Source of the DNA: Pseudobdellovibrionaceae bacterium
GTDB taxonomy: Bacteria; Bdellovibrionota; Bdellovibrionia; Bdellovibrionales; UBA1609
Length of the DNA: 64,000 nucleotides
Assembly (NCBI GenBank): GCA_030591685.1
Contig: JAUVAX010000006.1
Location: 22,536 to 86,535 of the forward strand
Direction of reading: 5' to 3'
Shown: positions 47,192 through 56,905 of the stretch, piece by piece
How the letters are laid out: every line of letters begins with the position of its first letter
How positions within the stretch are numbered: the first letter of the stretch is position 1
The notes under the pieces: model-generated
Database searches by the model: none
What the model saw: only the letters and a program-made list of their open reading frames with translations
Told to the model about the DNA's origin: nothing
Position numbers and translations under genes: made by a program

Positions 47192-48141
47192 TAGAGGCAC
47201 TTGTGGGGCATAGGCTCCAGAGAGATCGTTTAGACCAAATATTAAACTCAGGACGCGTACCGCAGAGTTTAATTTTTACCGGGGTCAGTGGCATTGGTAA
47301 AAAAGCAATGGCGCTAAGCTTTGCTCAAAAATTACTTTGCGAAAACACACTGAAGGCTTGTGGTGAGTGCGGGGCCTGTTTGCGCGTATCTAACGAGCAA
47401 AATGAAGCTCTGTTTATTGTTGAGCCCAAGGGGGCTAGTATAAAAATGGATCAAGCTCGTGAGGTGTTACAGTTTTTATCTTTAAGAACTCAGTCAAAGC
47501 ATCGAGTCATTATAATAGATCAGGCTCACTTATTAAACTCTCAGGCGAGTAATGTTCTTTTAAAATCTATAGAAGAACCCCCCGAGGGGACCCATTATAT
47601 TTTAATCGCAGACACTTTATCGAGTTTGTTGCCAACTTTGCGTTCAAGGTCACAGGTGCTTCGTTTTTCACCTCTTAAAAGTAAAGAGGTTGCGCAAATT
47701 ACCGGAGCTAAGGGGTGGGTTTTAGAGGCCTCTCAGGGCCGCGTTGACAGGGCTAGGCAGCTTATGAACTCAGATATGGATGAACTCAGGAACAAGGCCT
47801 GTTGTTTTTGGAGCGACCTTGTGACAAAGGGCTCAGCCCTTCAGAGTTTAAGCCCTCTTGAGTCTGAGATTAAAGACCGTACAACTTGTGATTTAATTAT
47901 ACAGTTTTGGCAGCAACAACTTCGAGCGGTGATGCATTTGAAGGTGAAAAATTCTCAGCCCGGTGATCATGTAGATGTGATAAAGGGTATGGCTCAATTA
48001 GACTACAGTGCTTTATTTCAAATGAGCGAAAAATTATTACAACTCGAAATGGATATAAAGGCGAATGCCGATCGACTGCTTAGCTTTGAGCAATTTTCAT
48101 TAAGTATTTACAGGGAGTGTTATGGACGCAAACAATTATAG
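47179..48141 (+). CDS. holB: DNA polymerase III subunit delta'
   Basis: SLIFTGVSGIGKKAMALSFAQ, CGECGACLRV zinc motif, SIEEPPEGTHYIL; TTG start overlaps tmk. Confidence 0.88.
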   Translation: MARLIEALVGHRLQRDRLDQILNSGRVPQSLIFTGVSGIGKKAMALSFAQKLLCENTLKACGECGACLRVSNEQNEALFIVEPKGASIKMDQAREVLQFLSLRTQSKHRVIIIDQAHLLNSQASNVLLKSIEEPPEGTHYILIADTLSSLLPTLRSRSQVLRFSPLKSKEVAQITGAKGWVLEASQGRVDRARQLMNSDMDELRNKACCFWSDLVTKGSALQSLSPLESEIKDRTTCDLIIQFWQQQLRAVMHLKVKNSQPGDHVDVIKGMAQLDYSALFQMSEKLLQLEMDIKANADRLLSFEQFSLSIYRECYGRKQL

Positions 48142-48910
48142 TTGGTTAGACCTGCACGCCCACTTAAATATGTTGGATCAACCAGCGGGTGAAATCATTC
48201 AACTGGCGTTACAAAATGGTGTTGAGCGCATCGTAACAATAGGCACGAACCCAGAGGATAACCCTATTGCGCTGAGCTTAGCAAAGGCTTATTACCCAAG
48301 TGTTCATTGTTGCTTAGGGATACACCCTCATGATGCCTCTTCTTTTGATGATAAGGCCCGACAGGACCTCATTAAATGGTTGAGCGAAGACTCCGTGATT
48401 GGAGTGGGCGAGATAGGGCTTGATTATTACTATGAGCACTCACCAAGAGAAGTGCAAAAAGAAGTCTTTCGAAAAATGCTTCAGATGTCCTTAGATGTAC
48501 GGATGCCTGTGCAAATTCACACCCGTGATGCCGAAGAAGATACAGTTGAAATATTAAAAGAGTTTAAAGGCCAAATAAGGGGCATTATACATTGTTTTAC
48601 AGGGACACGTTGGCTTGCAGAACAGGTGCTTGATTTAGGTTTGAATATATCATTTAGCGGAATAGTCACCTTTAAAAGTGCAGCCGAATTAAGGGAGGTG
48701 GTGAAGGCAACCCCTCTTGATCGCTTGCACATAGAGACCGACAGTCCCTTTTTAACCCCTATGCCACACAGGGGAAAACCTAATGACCCTTCAAAAGTTA
48801 TTCATACAGCCGAGTGTGTGGCTCAGCTAAAAGGGGTTTCATTAGAAGAGCTCTCCAAAGTTACAAAGGCAAATGCTAAAAAACTTTTTACTAAGCTCTC
48901 CTGGTCTTAA
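48122..48910 (+). CDS. tatD: TatD family hydrolase (DNase)
   Basis: LDLHAHLNM, IGEIGLDYYYEHSPREVQKEVF, IHCFTGT, LHIETDSPFLTP motifs. Confidence 0.92.
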   Translation: MDANNYSWLDLHAHLNMLDQPAGEIIQLALQNGVERIVTIGTNPEDNPIALSLAKAYYPSVHCCLGIHPHDASSFDDKARQDLIKWLSEDSVIGVGEIGLDYYYEHSPREVQKEVFRKMLQMSLDVRMPVQIHTRDAEEDTVEILKEFKGQIRGIIHCFTGTRWLAEQVLDLGLNISFSGIVTFKSAAELREVVKATPLDRLHIETDSPFLTPMPHRGKPNDPSKVIHTAECVAQLKGVSLEELSKVTKANAKKLFTKLSWS

Positions 48911-49061
48911 AATTTGTAAAACTAAGGGCAAGCCATCACATTAAAGAAATTCGCTATACACCTATCGACTTAAACGTGTGTGAAGGCATTAAAGAGGATT
49001 AAGTTTTTTTACTAAGGTAATGACGAACCTAAGAGGGCTGCGAAGGCCTCCCACTTAAATT

Positions 49062-49190
49062 TTACTGGATGATCGATTTATTTGTTTGATTGTGCTGCGA
49101 TAGCGGCTGTGCTTGAGAAATAAGGGCCACCGAGGTAGCAATAAAAACAGTGATCAATAAAAGTGATAAAAGGTATTTTCGCTCAACCAC
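49062..49190 (-). CDS. Short exported/single-TM protein (42 aa), below ORF-track cut-off
   Basis: GTG start preceded by AGGAGAG: VVERKYLLSLLLITVFIATSVALISQAQPLSQHNQTNKSIIQ*; signal-peptide-like N-terminus. Confidence 0.5.
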   Translation of the reverse strand: MVERKYLLSLLLITVFIATSVALISQAQPLSQHNQTNKSIIQ

Positions 49191-49329
49191 GGGGCTCTCC
49201 TGAAACGTCCTTGTTTCTATTAGTTAGACAGTGGGGCTAGCAAAAAAGGTTTAAAAAATTAAAGAAGGGTGAATAAAAAGCTCAAAATATAAACCATAGT
49301 CCTGGTGTAAAAAATATAAATACTTAGGG

Positions 49330-49370
49330 TTAATGAGTTTATGTCACTTTTTTAGACGTGAACTCATTAA
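49330..49370. repeat. Inverted repeat ttaatgagtt...aactcattaa (up to 16-bp stem with G-U pairs on + RNA)
   Basis: Perfect 10-bp outer arms 49330-49339/49361-49370 extendable inward; located just 3' of ACBP gene. Confidence 0.7.
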
Positions 49371-49380
49371 GAGGTCGAGC

Positions 49381-49644
49381 TTATAAATTATTTTTTTTAA
49401 GTTCATTAACCAGTGTAACATATTGATTTTTTGCCTCGTCACGACTTAAGCCCTTTTGAGAGGCCCAGGAGTCAAATTTTTTTCGGCCTTTAATGTCTAG
49501 TAGCCCTGGGCGGGAGCCCGTGATATCGCCGGACTCACCTTGTTTATAAAGAGCATAGAGTTTTAATAGGGTGTCATTGCCCGGGCGCTTTGATAGTTTT
49601 GTAACGTCTTGAGCGGCGGCAATAAAGGGGTCATTTGTGGACAT
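49381..49644 (-). CDS. Acyl-CoA-binding protein (ACBP family)
   Basis: FIAAAQDVTKLSKRPGNDTLLKLYALYKQGESGDITGSRPGLLDIKGRKKFDSWASQKGLSRDEAKNQYVTLVNEL; ACBP signature. Confidence 0.9.
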   Translation of the reverse strand: MSTNDPFIAAAQDVTKLSKRPGNDTLLKLYALYKQGESGDITGSRPGLLDIKGRKKFDSWASQKGLSRDEAKNQYVTLVNELKKNNL

Positions 49645-49791
49645 TCTTGGCTCCCATGTTAGGTCACTGACATTGTGACTCTTAAGGGAGGTGAGAACAA
49701 ACAATGTCTCGTCGCGTCAGCAGGTGAATTCTTGTGATATTTGTTAGATACACTGGGGCTATAAAAGCTAAATATAAAAAAGGGGTTTTTA

Positions 49792-50796
49792 GTGAGCCAA
49801 GTGAGAGTCGGTATTAATGGTTTTGGTCGAATTGGTCGTATATTATTTCGGGCTGGTTTTGAAAACGTAGATATAGTTGGTATTAATAATATTTCTGACA
49901 ATAAGCAAACAGCTCACCTCTTAAAGTATGATAGTACTCATGGCCCCTTTAAAGGGGAGGTCTCTTATGAAGAGGCCGGTTTGATTGTTAACGGTAAAAA
50001 AATACCAGTGAGCCATGAAAGAAATCCAGAAAATATCCCATGGTCTCAGTGGGGAGTAGATATTGTTTTAGAGTGTACCGGGGTTTTTAAGAAAAAAGAA
50101 GACCTAGAAAAGCACTTTGCTGGGGGAGCAAAAAAAGTAATTGTTTCAGCTCCTGCCCCAGGGGCCGACCTCACTGTTGTGTACGGCATCAACCATGAGC
50201 TCTATGATCCTAAAGGGCACCAGATTTTAAGCAACGCCTCCTGCACAACAAACTGTTTAGCTCCTGTGGCCAAAATTTTAGATGAGGCCTTTGGTATTGA
50301 AAAGGGGTTAATGACCACGATTCACTCCTATACAAACGATCAAAAAATTCTTGATGCCGGCCATAGTGACCTGCGAAGGTCTCGTGCATGTGCTGTGTCT
50401 ATGATCCCCACGACAACTGGGGCAGCGAAAGCTGTTGGTCAAGTGTTGCCTAATTTGAAAAACAAAATTGACGGGTTGGCCGTTAGAGTCCCGACCCCTA
50501 ACGTGAGTGTTGTTGATTTTGTTTTTAATAGTTTAAAGCCCGTATCAAAGGACGCCATTAATGAGGCCTTAAAAGGTGCTGCTAGTGGATCTTTAAAAGG
50601 TATTCTCGCCTGTGAAGACGATCCGCTCGTGAGTGTTGATTTTATAGGTAATCCTCACTCTTCTATTGTTGATGTTGAGAGTACAATGGTTATAGGTGAG
50701 AACATGGCAAAAGTGTTTTCTTGGTACGATAACGAAATGGGATTTTCTTATAGAATGATCGACTTAGCCAAGTATGTGGCAGACAAAGGGCTTTAA
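49792..50796 (+). CDS. gap: Glyceraldehyde-3-phosphate dehydrogenase
   Basis: VGINGFGRIGRILFRA, SNASCTTNCLAPVAKIL catalytic Cys, WYDNEMGFSYRM. Confidence 0.96.
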   Translation: MSQVRVGINGFGRIGRILFRAGFENVDIVGINNISDNKQTAHLLKYDSTHGPFKGEVSYEEAGLIVNGKKIPVSHERNPENIPWSQWGVDIVLECTGVFKKKEDLEKHFAGGAKKVIVSAPAPGADLTVVYGINHELYDPKGHQILSNASCTTNCLAPVAKILDEAFGIEKGLMTTIHSYTNDQKILDAGHSDLRRSRACAVSMIPTTTGAAKAVGQVLPNLKNKIDGLAVRVPTPNVSVVDFVFNSLKPVSKDAINEALKGAASGSLKGILACEDDPLVSVDFIGNPHSSIVDVESTMVIGENMAKVFSWYDNEMGFSYRMIDLAKYVADKGL

Positions 50797-50801
50797 GTAG
50801 T

Positions 50802-52025
50802 ATGTTAAAAAGTTTAAAAGACATTGTTTTTATCGAAGATATCCCTTTAAAGGGAAAGACTGTTTTTATAAGAGTTGATTTTAATGTGCCCGTGGTTGAC
50901 GGGGTCATTACAGATGACTCGCGCATTCAGGGGGCATTGCCAACGATTAATTATGTGTTGGACCAGGGGGGCAAGGTGGTTTTAGGGTCTCATTTTGGGC
51001 GACCTAAAACTAAAGATGACAAGCCAAAATACTCATTAGAGACGGTCGCAAAGCGGCTTCAAGAGTTAACAGATTTAGAGGTTTTACTTATCGAGGAGCC
51101 CACAAGCGAAGCCCCCGTAGCATTGCTAAAAACATTGCGACCTCATCAAATTATTTTATTAGAAAATTTAAGGTTTGAACCGAGTGAAGTAAATAATTCA
51201 GAGGCGCTTGTTCAAGCCATCTCTCGTTATACTGATGTTTACATTAACGATGCTTTTGGAGCCAGCCATAGGGCGCATGCCAGCATCGTAGGGTTGCCTA
51301 AAGCTATATCCACAAAGGGCATTGGTTACTTAATGAGAAAAGAAGTCAAAATGCTTGAGTCAATTGTGGAAGGAGCTGAAAAACCTTACTGGGCGATCAT
51401 TGGTGGGGCAAAAGTCAGTGATAAAATACCTGTCATAGAAAACCTAATTGATCACGTGGATGGGTTTATTATAGGCGGGGCCATGGCCTATACTTTTTTA
51501 GCCAGTCAGGGCCACTGTGTCGGAAACTCTTTGGTTGAAAAAGAGCAGATTAACTTTTCAAAACAGCTCTTAAAGCGTTTAAAAACGAGAGATAAAAAAA
51601 TACTCCTCCCTATCGATCATATTGCGGCAAGGTCTATATCGGCTTTAGAAGAAGATGTGGTGACTGTCACATCTATTGATGAAGGGTATATGGGTCTAGA
51701 TATTGGACCCCAAACCGTAGCCCTTTATAAAGAGGCTATTAAAGGGGCAAAAACTATTTTTTGGAATGGGCCCATGGGTGTTTTTGAAGATAAATTATTT
51801 AGTAATGGCACATACTCTATTGCAAAAGCCATTGCCGAAACAGACTGTGTGAGTATTGTTGGCGGTGGGGATTCGGCTTCGGCAGCAAGGATCTCTGGGG
51901 TGGGCGATCAATTCACTCATATATCAACAGGTGGTGGTGCAAGTTTAGAGTTTTTACAAGGCCTGCCTTTGCCAGGGCTGTTGGCTCTTAAAGGCGCGTA
52001 CCGAGAGCATATGGGGAAGCAATAA
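50802..52025 (+). CDS. pgk: Phosphoglycerate kinase
   Basis: VFIRVDFNVPV, GSHFGRPK, GGAKVSDKIPVIENL, GGGDSASAAR. Confidence 0.96.
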   Translation: MLKSLKDIVFIEDIPLKGKTVFIRVDFNVPVVDGVITDDSRIQGALPTINYVLDQGGKVVLGSHFGRPKTKDDKPKYSLETVAKRLQELTDLEVLLIEEPTSEAPVALLKTLRPHQIILLENLRFEPSEVNNSEALVQAISRYTDVYINDAFGASHRAHASIVGLPKAISTKGIGYLMRKEVKMLESIVEGAEKPYWAIIGGAKVSDKIPVIENLIDHVDGFIIGGAMAYTFLASQGHCVGNSLVEKEQINFSKQLLKRLKTRDKKILLPIDHIAARSISALEEDVVTVTSIDEGYMGLDIGPQTVALYKEAIKGAKTIFWNGPMGVFEDKLFSNGTYSIAKAIAETDCVSIVGGGDSASAARISGVGDQFTHISTGGGASLEFLQGLPLPGLLALKGAYREHMGKQ

Positions 52026-52771
52026 TGAGTCGAGCATTTATAATTGCGGCCAACTGGAAGATGAACAAAGGTCCTCACGAGGCCGAAGTTTTTTTTGAAG
52101 AGTTTTTAAAGGGCACAGAGAGGTTTGAAAACTATTTATTTTTTATTTCAGATATAAATTTACATGTGGCTCAAAAATATTTGCCCCAAAATAATATAGG
52201 TTGGGGGGCTCAAAATATTTATTTTGAAGAAGAGGGGGCCTTTACTGGTGAAACTTCTGCCAAGGCACTTTCAGAGTTTGGGGCTACTCATGTTTTAATT
52301 GGCCATAGTGAGAGAAGACAAATTTTTAATGAATCCGATGAGTGGGTGAGTCAGAAGGTTAAAGTAGCTCAACAGTTTGCTTTAACTCCTGTGATCTGTG
52401 TGGGTGAAACTTGGCCTGAGCGGCAAGCGGGCGAGACTCAAAAAATTATAATAAAACAACTCAAAGCCTCACTGCAGAGGGCGGACTTGAGTCAAAAAAT
52501 AATCGTTGCTTACGAGCCTGTGTGGGCCATCGGGACAGGCCAAGTGGCGAGTGTAGAGCAAGCCGTAGAGGCGCATAAAACTCTAAGACAGGCGCTCAAT
52601 CAGTTGAAGCCTGATTTAGGAGAGATCACTTCAATACTTTATGGTGGGAGTGTTAAGCCTGAAAATGCTAAAGAATTATCGGACCCTAAAGACATCGATG
52701 GGTTTTTAGTGGGGGGGGCTTCATTAAGCCCACAGGGTCTTGCCGGAATATATGATAACTCCTCTTTTTAA
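52025..52771 (+). CDS. tpiA: Triosephosphate isomerase
   Basis: AANWKMNKG, VLIGHSERRQ, VAYEPVWAIGTG, ILYGGSVKPENA. Confidence 0.96.
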   Translation: MSRAFIIAANWKMNKGPHEAEVFFEEFLKGTERFENYLFFISDINLHVAQKYLPQNNIGWGAQNIYFEEEGAFTGETSAKALSEFGATHVLIGHSERRQIFNESDEWVSQKVKVAQQFALTPVICVGETWPERQAGETQKIIIKQLKASLQRADLSQKIIVAYEPVWAIGTGQVASVEQAVEAHKTLRQALNQLKPDLGEITSILYGGSVKPENAKELSDPKDIDGFLVGGASLSPQGLAGIYDNSSF

Positions 52772-53038
52772 TGTGCCTCATTAGAGTGAAAAAAGTGGCG
52801 TCTTATTTTGGGACAACTTACTGGCAACACTTTTAATGGGTCTTTAAATTACCCTCTTGTTACTTGCATTTACAGTATGTTGCGTCAAGTCAATAGACAC
52901 AAAACAATAATAAATTTAGGTAGTTACGGGATCTTCCTCTTGCTCTGTCGAGGTGTGTTTGCTATTCTTATAACAGGCTTAAGAGTATCTTTTTTTATTG
53001 AGGCTGGGGTTACGGTCGAAACATGAAGGGTATTCGTA

Positions 53039-53263
53039 ATGAAGAGTAGTCACATTTGTCGATGTCATGTTTGTGGGTTTGTTAATGAGGTCAGTGAGGG
53101 CCGCGTGGAGTCCTGTAAAGGGTGTCACAAGCCCGTTGCAAGGTACTATTATTTTGATGATCGATTGACACCTGTTTTAAGTGACTTGCAGTTAAGACCC
53201 CATTATGCTGATTTTGAAATTCGCCCCCTACATGGGTTAACAGCATATTGGGAGACCTTTTAA
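53039..53263 (+). CDS. Small zinc-ribbon-like protein
   Basis: Two CxxC pairs: ICRCHVCGF...VESCKGCHKP; precedes ilvA closely. Confidence 0.6.
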   Translation: MKSSHICRCHVCGFVNEVSEGRVESCKGCHKPVARYYYFDDRLTPVLSDLQLRPHYADFEIRPLHGLTAYWETF

Positions 53264-53266
53264 CTG

Positions 53267-54478
53267 ATGAGCTCAAAAGTCATTACCCTTGAAGATATAA
53301 AAAAAGCAAAAACTAATATTCAGCCCCATGTAAAGCATACTCTTTTAGAGTATTCACAAAACTGTACAAAATGGGTAGGGTCCCCAATATATTTAAAATT
53401 TGAAAACAACCAGACAACGGGCAGTTTTAAAGTTCGAGGGGCTTTAAATAAGATGACCTCATTAACTGACGAAGAGAAGTTGCGAGGTGTCGTGGCGAGC
53501 TCTGCTGGTAATCACGCTCAGGGGGTTGCTTATTCGGCCTCACAGGTAAATGTGAAGGCTCATGTGGTGATGCCCAAATATAGCTCTCTAGTTAAACGAC
53601 AAGCCACTGAAGGGTACGGGGCGCAGGTACACCTGCAGGGTGATTACTATGATCAAAGCTACGAATACGCAAAATGCCTTGAAGAAAAAAACGGTTATGT
53701 ATTTATACACCCCTATAATGACCCTTCAATTATAGCTGGGCAGGGGACTATAGGCCTTGAGATCTTAGAGGATTTAAAAACAGTAGATTCAGTGGTTATA
53801 CCCATTGGCGGAGGGGGGCTTATTAGTGGTGTTGCGACGGCAATTAAAGCCTTAAACCCTCAGTGCAAAATATACGGTGTTGTTGCTGAAAACGCCGCTG
53901 CAATGATGGGGCTTTATAAGGGGAATGAAAAATATAAATTTATCAACCAATCAACTATTGCTGATGGTATTGCGGTCAAAAAGCCAGACGCCTTTATGTA
54001 TGAAACCTATATAAAAAACCTTGTGGACGATATAGTTTGTGTTAATGATGAAGAGGTCGCAGAGGCTATTGTATTTTTATTAGAACGCGCTAAAGCCCTT
54101 GTTGAGGGGGCTGCGGCGACAACCCTTGCTGGAATAAAAAAAGCATCATGGGTTTTAGGTGAAAAAAACGTACTGCTTTTAACTGGGGGTAATATTGATT
54201 TAAATGTTCTCTCAAGTATCATAGAGCGAGGACTGATAAAAAACGGTCGACTAGCACGATTAAACGTCATATTACCTGATCGCCCAGGTCACTTGCTGCA
54301 GGTGACTCATATTGTTGCTGAGCATGGGGCTAATATTTTACAAATTCACCACGACAGGCTGTCTTCAAATTTACGGCTTAAAGAAACCTCTGTTGAGTTT
54401 TTATTAGAAACCACAAGTACTGAACACTTAAACTCCATAAAAAAAGCCATCCAAAAATCAGGTGCAAGGATTGTTTAA
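53267..54478 (+). CDS. ilvA: Threonine ammonia-lyase with C-terminal ACT domain
   Basis: LKFENNQTTGSFKVRGALNKM PLP-Lys motif, PIGGGGLISGVATAIK, C-terminal LPDRPGHLLQVTHIVAEHGANILQIHHDR ACT. Confidence 0.92.
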   Translation: MSSKVITLEDIKKAKTNIQPHVKHTLLEYSQNCTKWVGSPIYLKFENNQTTGSFKVRGALNKMTSLTDEEKLRGVVASSAGNHAQGVAYSASQVNVKAHVVMPKYSSLVKRQATEGYGAQVHLQGDYYDQSYEYAKCLEEKNGYVFIHPYNDPSIIAGQGTIGLEILEDLKTVDSVVIPIGGGGLISGVATAIKALNPQCKIYGVVAENAAAMMGLYKGNEKYKFINQSTIADGIAVKKPDAFMYETYIKNLVDDIVCVNDEEVAEAIVFLLERAKALVEGAAATTLAGIKKASWVLGEKNVLLLTGGNIDLNVLSSIIERGLIKNGRLARLNVILPDRPGHLLQVTHIVAEHGANILQIHHDRLSSNLRLKETSVEFLLETTSTEHLNSIKKAIQKSGARIV

Positions 54479-54645
54479 ACTTTTTTTAGCGTAATCTCTT
54501 TAGCCCTCTAGGCATTTAAACGCATACAAAGTTCAAATCTTTTTTAAGAGCATTAAGGTAATATTTAAAATCATGCTCAGTTCTACGTGACGGGGGCCGA
54601 AGCGGGCTCCCTTGAAAGACTTATAAGCCTTCCACTGAGCAGGAA

Positions 54646-55863
54646 TTATTTTTTTGATAACTTTGTCTGGGTTTTATGTATCGGCTTGAACCAGTAGTCA
54701 ATAATCTCACCAGGTATTACTTTACTGTTTTTTATAAAAGTAAAAACAGTACGTTCTCGAGCTTGGGCCCTGTTAGATATGTAGTCTAACTTTTTATTAC
54801 TATAATTAAGGTAAATATTAAGAATATTTTTATCTTTAAGGCTTAATAGCTCTGAGGGTTCAGATTTACCGTTTCCATTTTTGTCTTTCCATAATTGTAG
54901 TTTAGAGTAAACAGGGTCTTTTGAGTTAATGAGCCCATCTTTGTTTTTATCCCATACCTTTAGACTGTCAAAACCATTTTTAAAGTTTTTGTTTTCAGAA
55001 AAAAGCTCATCTCTTGAAGTGATTTTATGATCATTATTTTTGTCGAGTACCAATAAATACCCTGGATGGTGGCTTTCGGGCCAAATAGTATCAAACCCTA
55101 CCGGGTTTAGTGGAAAGCTAGATATGTTTTTAAAACTAGGTCTTTTGTTGTTAAAGAACACCATTAAGGGTGAGTAGAAACCACCGCAAAAGCCTTCAGC
55201 CCCTGGAAAGTCAGCAAGTATTTCAATACTGTTGTCTGACTCTGTTTGTGCAATTTGAATGTTAGCCTTAACAGGTCTATCAGTATCATTTTTATACTCA
55301 GGTGTTACACCATCGCTCTCATAACCAGTTGGTTTTATTTGCATAAATTTAATGTTTGTAAATAATGGATCTGACGCACCGGTGGCCCCTGTAGGTATAG
55401 ATATTGAAGTGAACTTCACTTCAACGAGATTGCCTACCCCCTTAGCCTCACCAGTGGTACTACTGGACCAAACATTGTTACTTTTAGATTCAAATGTTAC
55501 GACATAATCTACATTTTCATTTAAAATGGGAGTTGTAGAATAGGGGTCTACTATTGCTGAGCTAGTCGGGTATGTTAATCGATACTCATTGTTGCCAGAT
55601 GAGAAATACATGAGTAATTTAGAATCCTTCTCTAGTGGGTTTGCTACAGATCTTAAGTTTGTTTTAAAGCATGTATTATATAAATGAATCGTGACTAACT
55701 CACTGCCAACATTTAGAGTGTCTCCAAGTACAATCCCTGACGAATTTAAACTTGAAGAGCTAGAGGTAGAGACATCTGGGCTTACATATGTAGATTCAGA
55801 AAAGGCCGTGATATTAAAAGCGAGTAAAGTAACTAAAAATGAAGCTATAGACTTAGTACTCAT
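54646..55863 (-). CDS. Exported protein with EF-hand/dockerin-like Ca-binding motifs
   Basis: Signal peptide; LDKNNDHKITSRDELF, WDKNKDGLINSKDPVYSKLQLWKDKNGNGKSEPSEL. Confidence 0.65.
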   Translation of the reverse strand: MSTKSIASFLVTLLAFNITAFSESTYVSPDVSTSSSSSLNSSGIVLGDTLNVGSELVTIHLYNTCFKTNLRSVANPLEKDSKLLMYFSSGNNEYRLTYPTSSAIVDPYSTTPILNENVDYVVTFESKSNNVWSSSTTGEAKGVGNLVEVKFTSISIPTGATGASDPLFTNIKFMQIKPTGYESDGVTPEYKNDTDRPVKANIQIAQTESDNSIEILADFPGAEGFCGGFYSPLMVFFNNKRPSFKNISSFPLNPVGFDTIWPESHHPGYLLVLDKNNDHKITSRDELFSENKNFKNGFDSLKVWDKNKDGLINSKDPVYSKLQLWKDKNGNGKSEPSELLSLKDKNILNIYLNYSNKKLDYISNRAQARERTVFTFIKNSKVIPGEIIDYWFKPIHKTQTKLSKK

Positions 55864-55882
55864 GATGATCTCCTTTTAGAAG

Positions 55883-56905
55883 TTAATTTGTATTTATTTT
55901 TTTTTGTTCAATATCTAAATCAATGGTGGTTCTTGAAATAGATTCTCTTTTAAATTTCACTTGTTTAACATTTTTTACAATGACTTTATAAGGCAGGTCT
56001 TCTAAGTAAGTCTCTTCGCTGTCGCCAGCAGTAAATGCTCTATAAGATGGGGTGCCAGTGGTTGCCCAGTTGATACGAACCAATGTGTTGTCTCTTAATA
56101 TTTTATAACTAATCAAGTTAACACATTTGACATAAAATAAAACATCCCCGCCACCAACTACGGGTAGGGCCTTCATAAAATCGCCCTCTGTTGCAAAATC
56201 CTGACTAGGGACAGAGAGTACATCCCCTTTATTATGGCCTGGTAAAGTCACCGGGTTGAGCCTCAGTCCTGAAGAGCCACTGACCGCCCCTAAAAAATAA
56301 GGCCAGTGGGGGGCTTGTGTGAAATCTACTGTGCCGTTAGTTATAGGCCTTAGGTTTGCCGGTGAAAATAATAATAGTAATTGATTAGGTATCCAAATTT
56401 CTGGGCTATTTAGATGTACAGCATCACTGACCCTTTGTAGCTGGCCATCCTTGTTTAAGGAGTTAAAAGTTATACCTCCTGCAGTAGTATTATAAGCTGA
56501 TGCTGGGGTAAATTTTATGGCATTGGGGAGCTTGTTACAGCCCACGAGCATGGGAAAGTCCTCGCCATTAGGTGTGAGCAAAAACTCTCTCGTTATACGA
56601 GAACCAGTGAGTTGAGCCGGATAGTCACTAAAGTAGTCCCAAAAATTATTACTTTGGGTGTCATTTTTTCTTAAAACAATGAACGAGTAATAAGCGCTTT
56701 TTAAATCTCTTTGAAAATACCGTTGAGCACTAATCTCCTCTTGACCTATGTTTAAAAGTCGCTCAAGGTTTTTATTTACTTTTACATAGTTTCTAAAAAC
56801 TGTTGTTGCAAACATAAGCACCATAGCGCTAATGCCAACTCCTAAAAGGACTTCTGTGAGGGTGAACCCAGGGTTTGAAAAAATAGACGATTTATTTTTT
56901 TTCAT
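55883..56905 (-). CDS. Prepilin-like protein (PilW-like minor pilin)
   Basis: Type IV prepilin N-terminus NPGFTLTEVLLGVGISAMVLMFATTVFRNYV. Confidence 0.75.
   Translation of the reverse strand: MKKNKSSIFSNPGFTLTEVLLGVGISAMVLMFATTVFRNYVKVNKNLERLLNIGQEEISAQRYFQRDLKSAYYSFIVLRKNDTQSNNFWDYFSDYPAQLTGSRITREFLLTPNGEDFPMLVGCNKLPNAIKFTPASAYNTTAGGITFNSLNKDGQLQRVSDAVHLNSPEIWIPNQLLLLFSPANLRPITNGTVDFTQAPHWPYFLGAVSGSSGLRLNPVTLPGHNKGDVLSVPSQDFATEGDFMKALPVVGGGDVLFYVKCVNLISYKILRDNTLVRINWATTGTPSYRAFTAGDSEETYLEDLPYKVIVKNVKQVKFKRESISRTTIDLDIEQKKINTN

Noticed and set aside
52808-53026. 72-aa plus-strand ORF between tpiA and the zinc-ribbon gene
   Set aside because: No SD, no motif; probably chance ORF in intergenic DNA, though a small membrane protein from ATG 52878 cannot be excluded.
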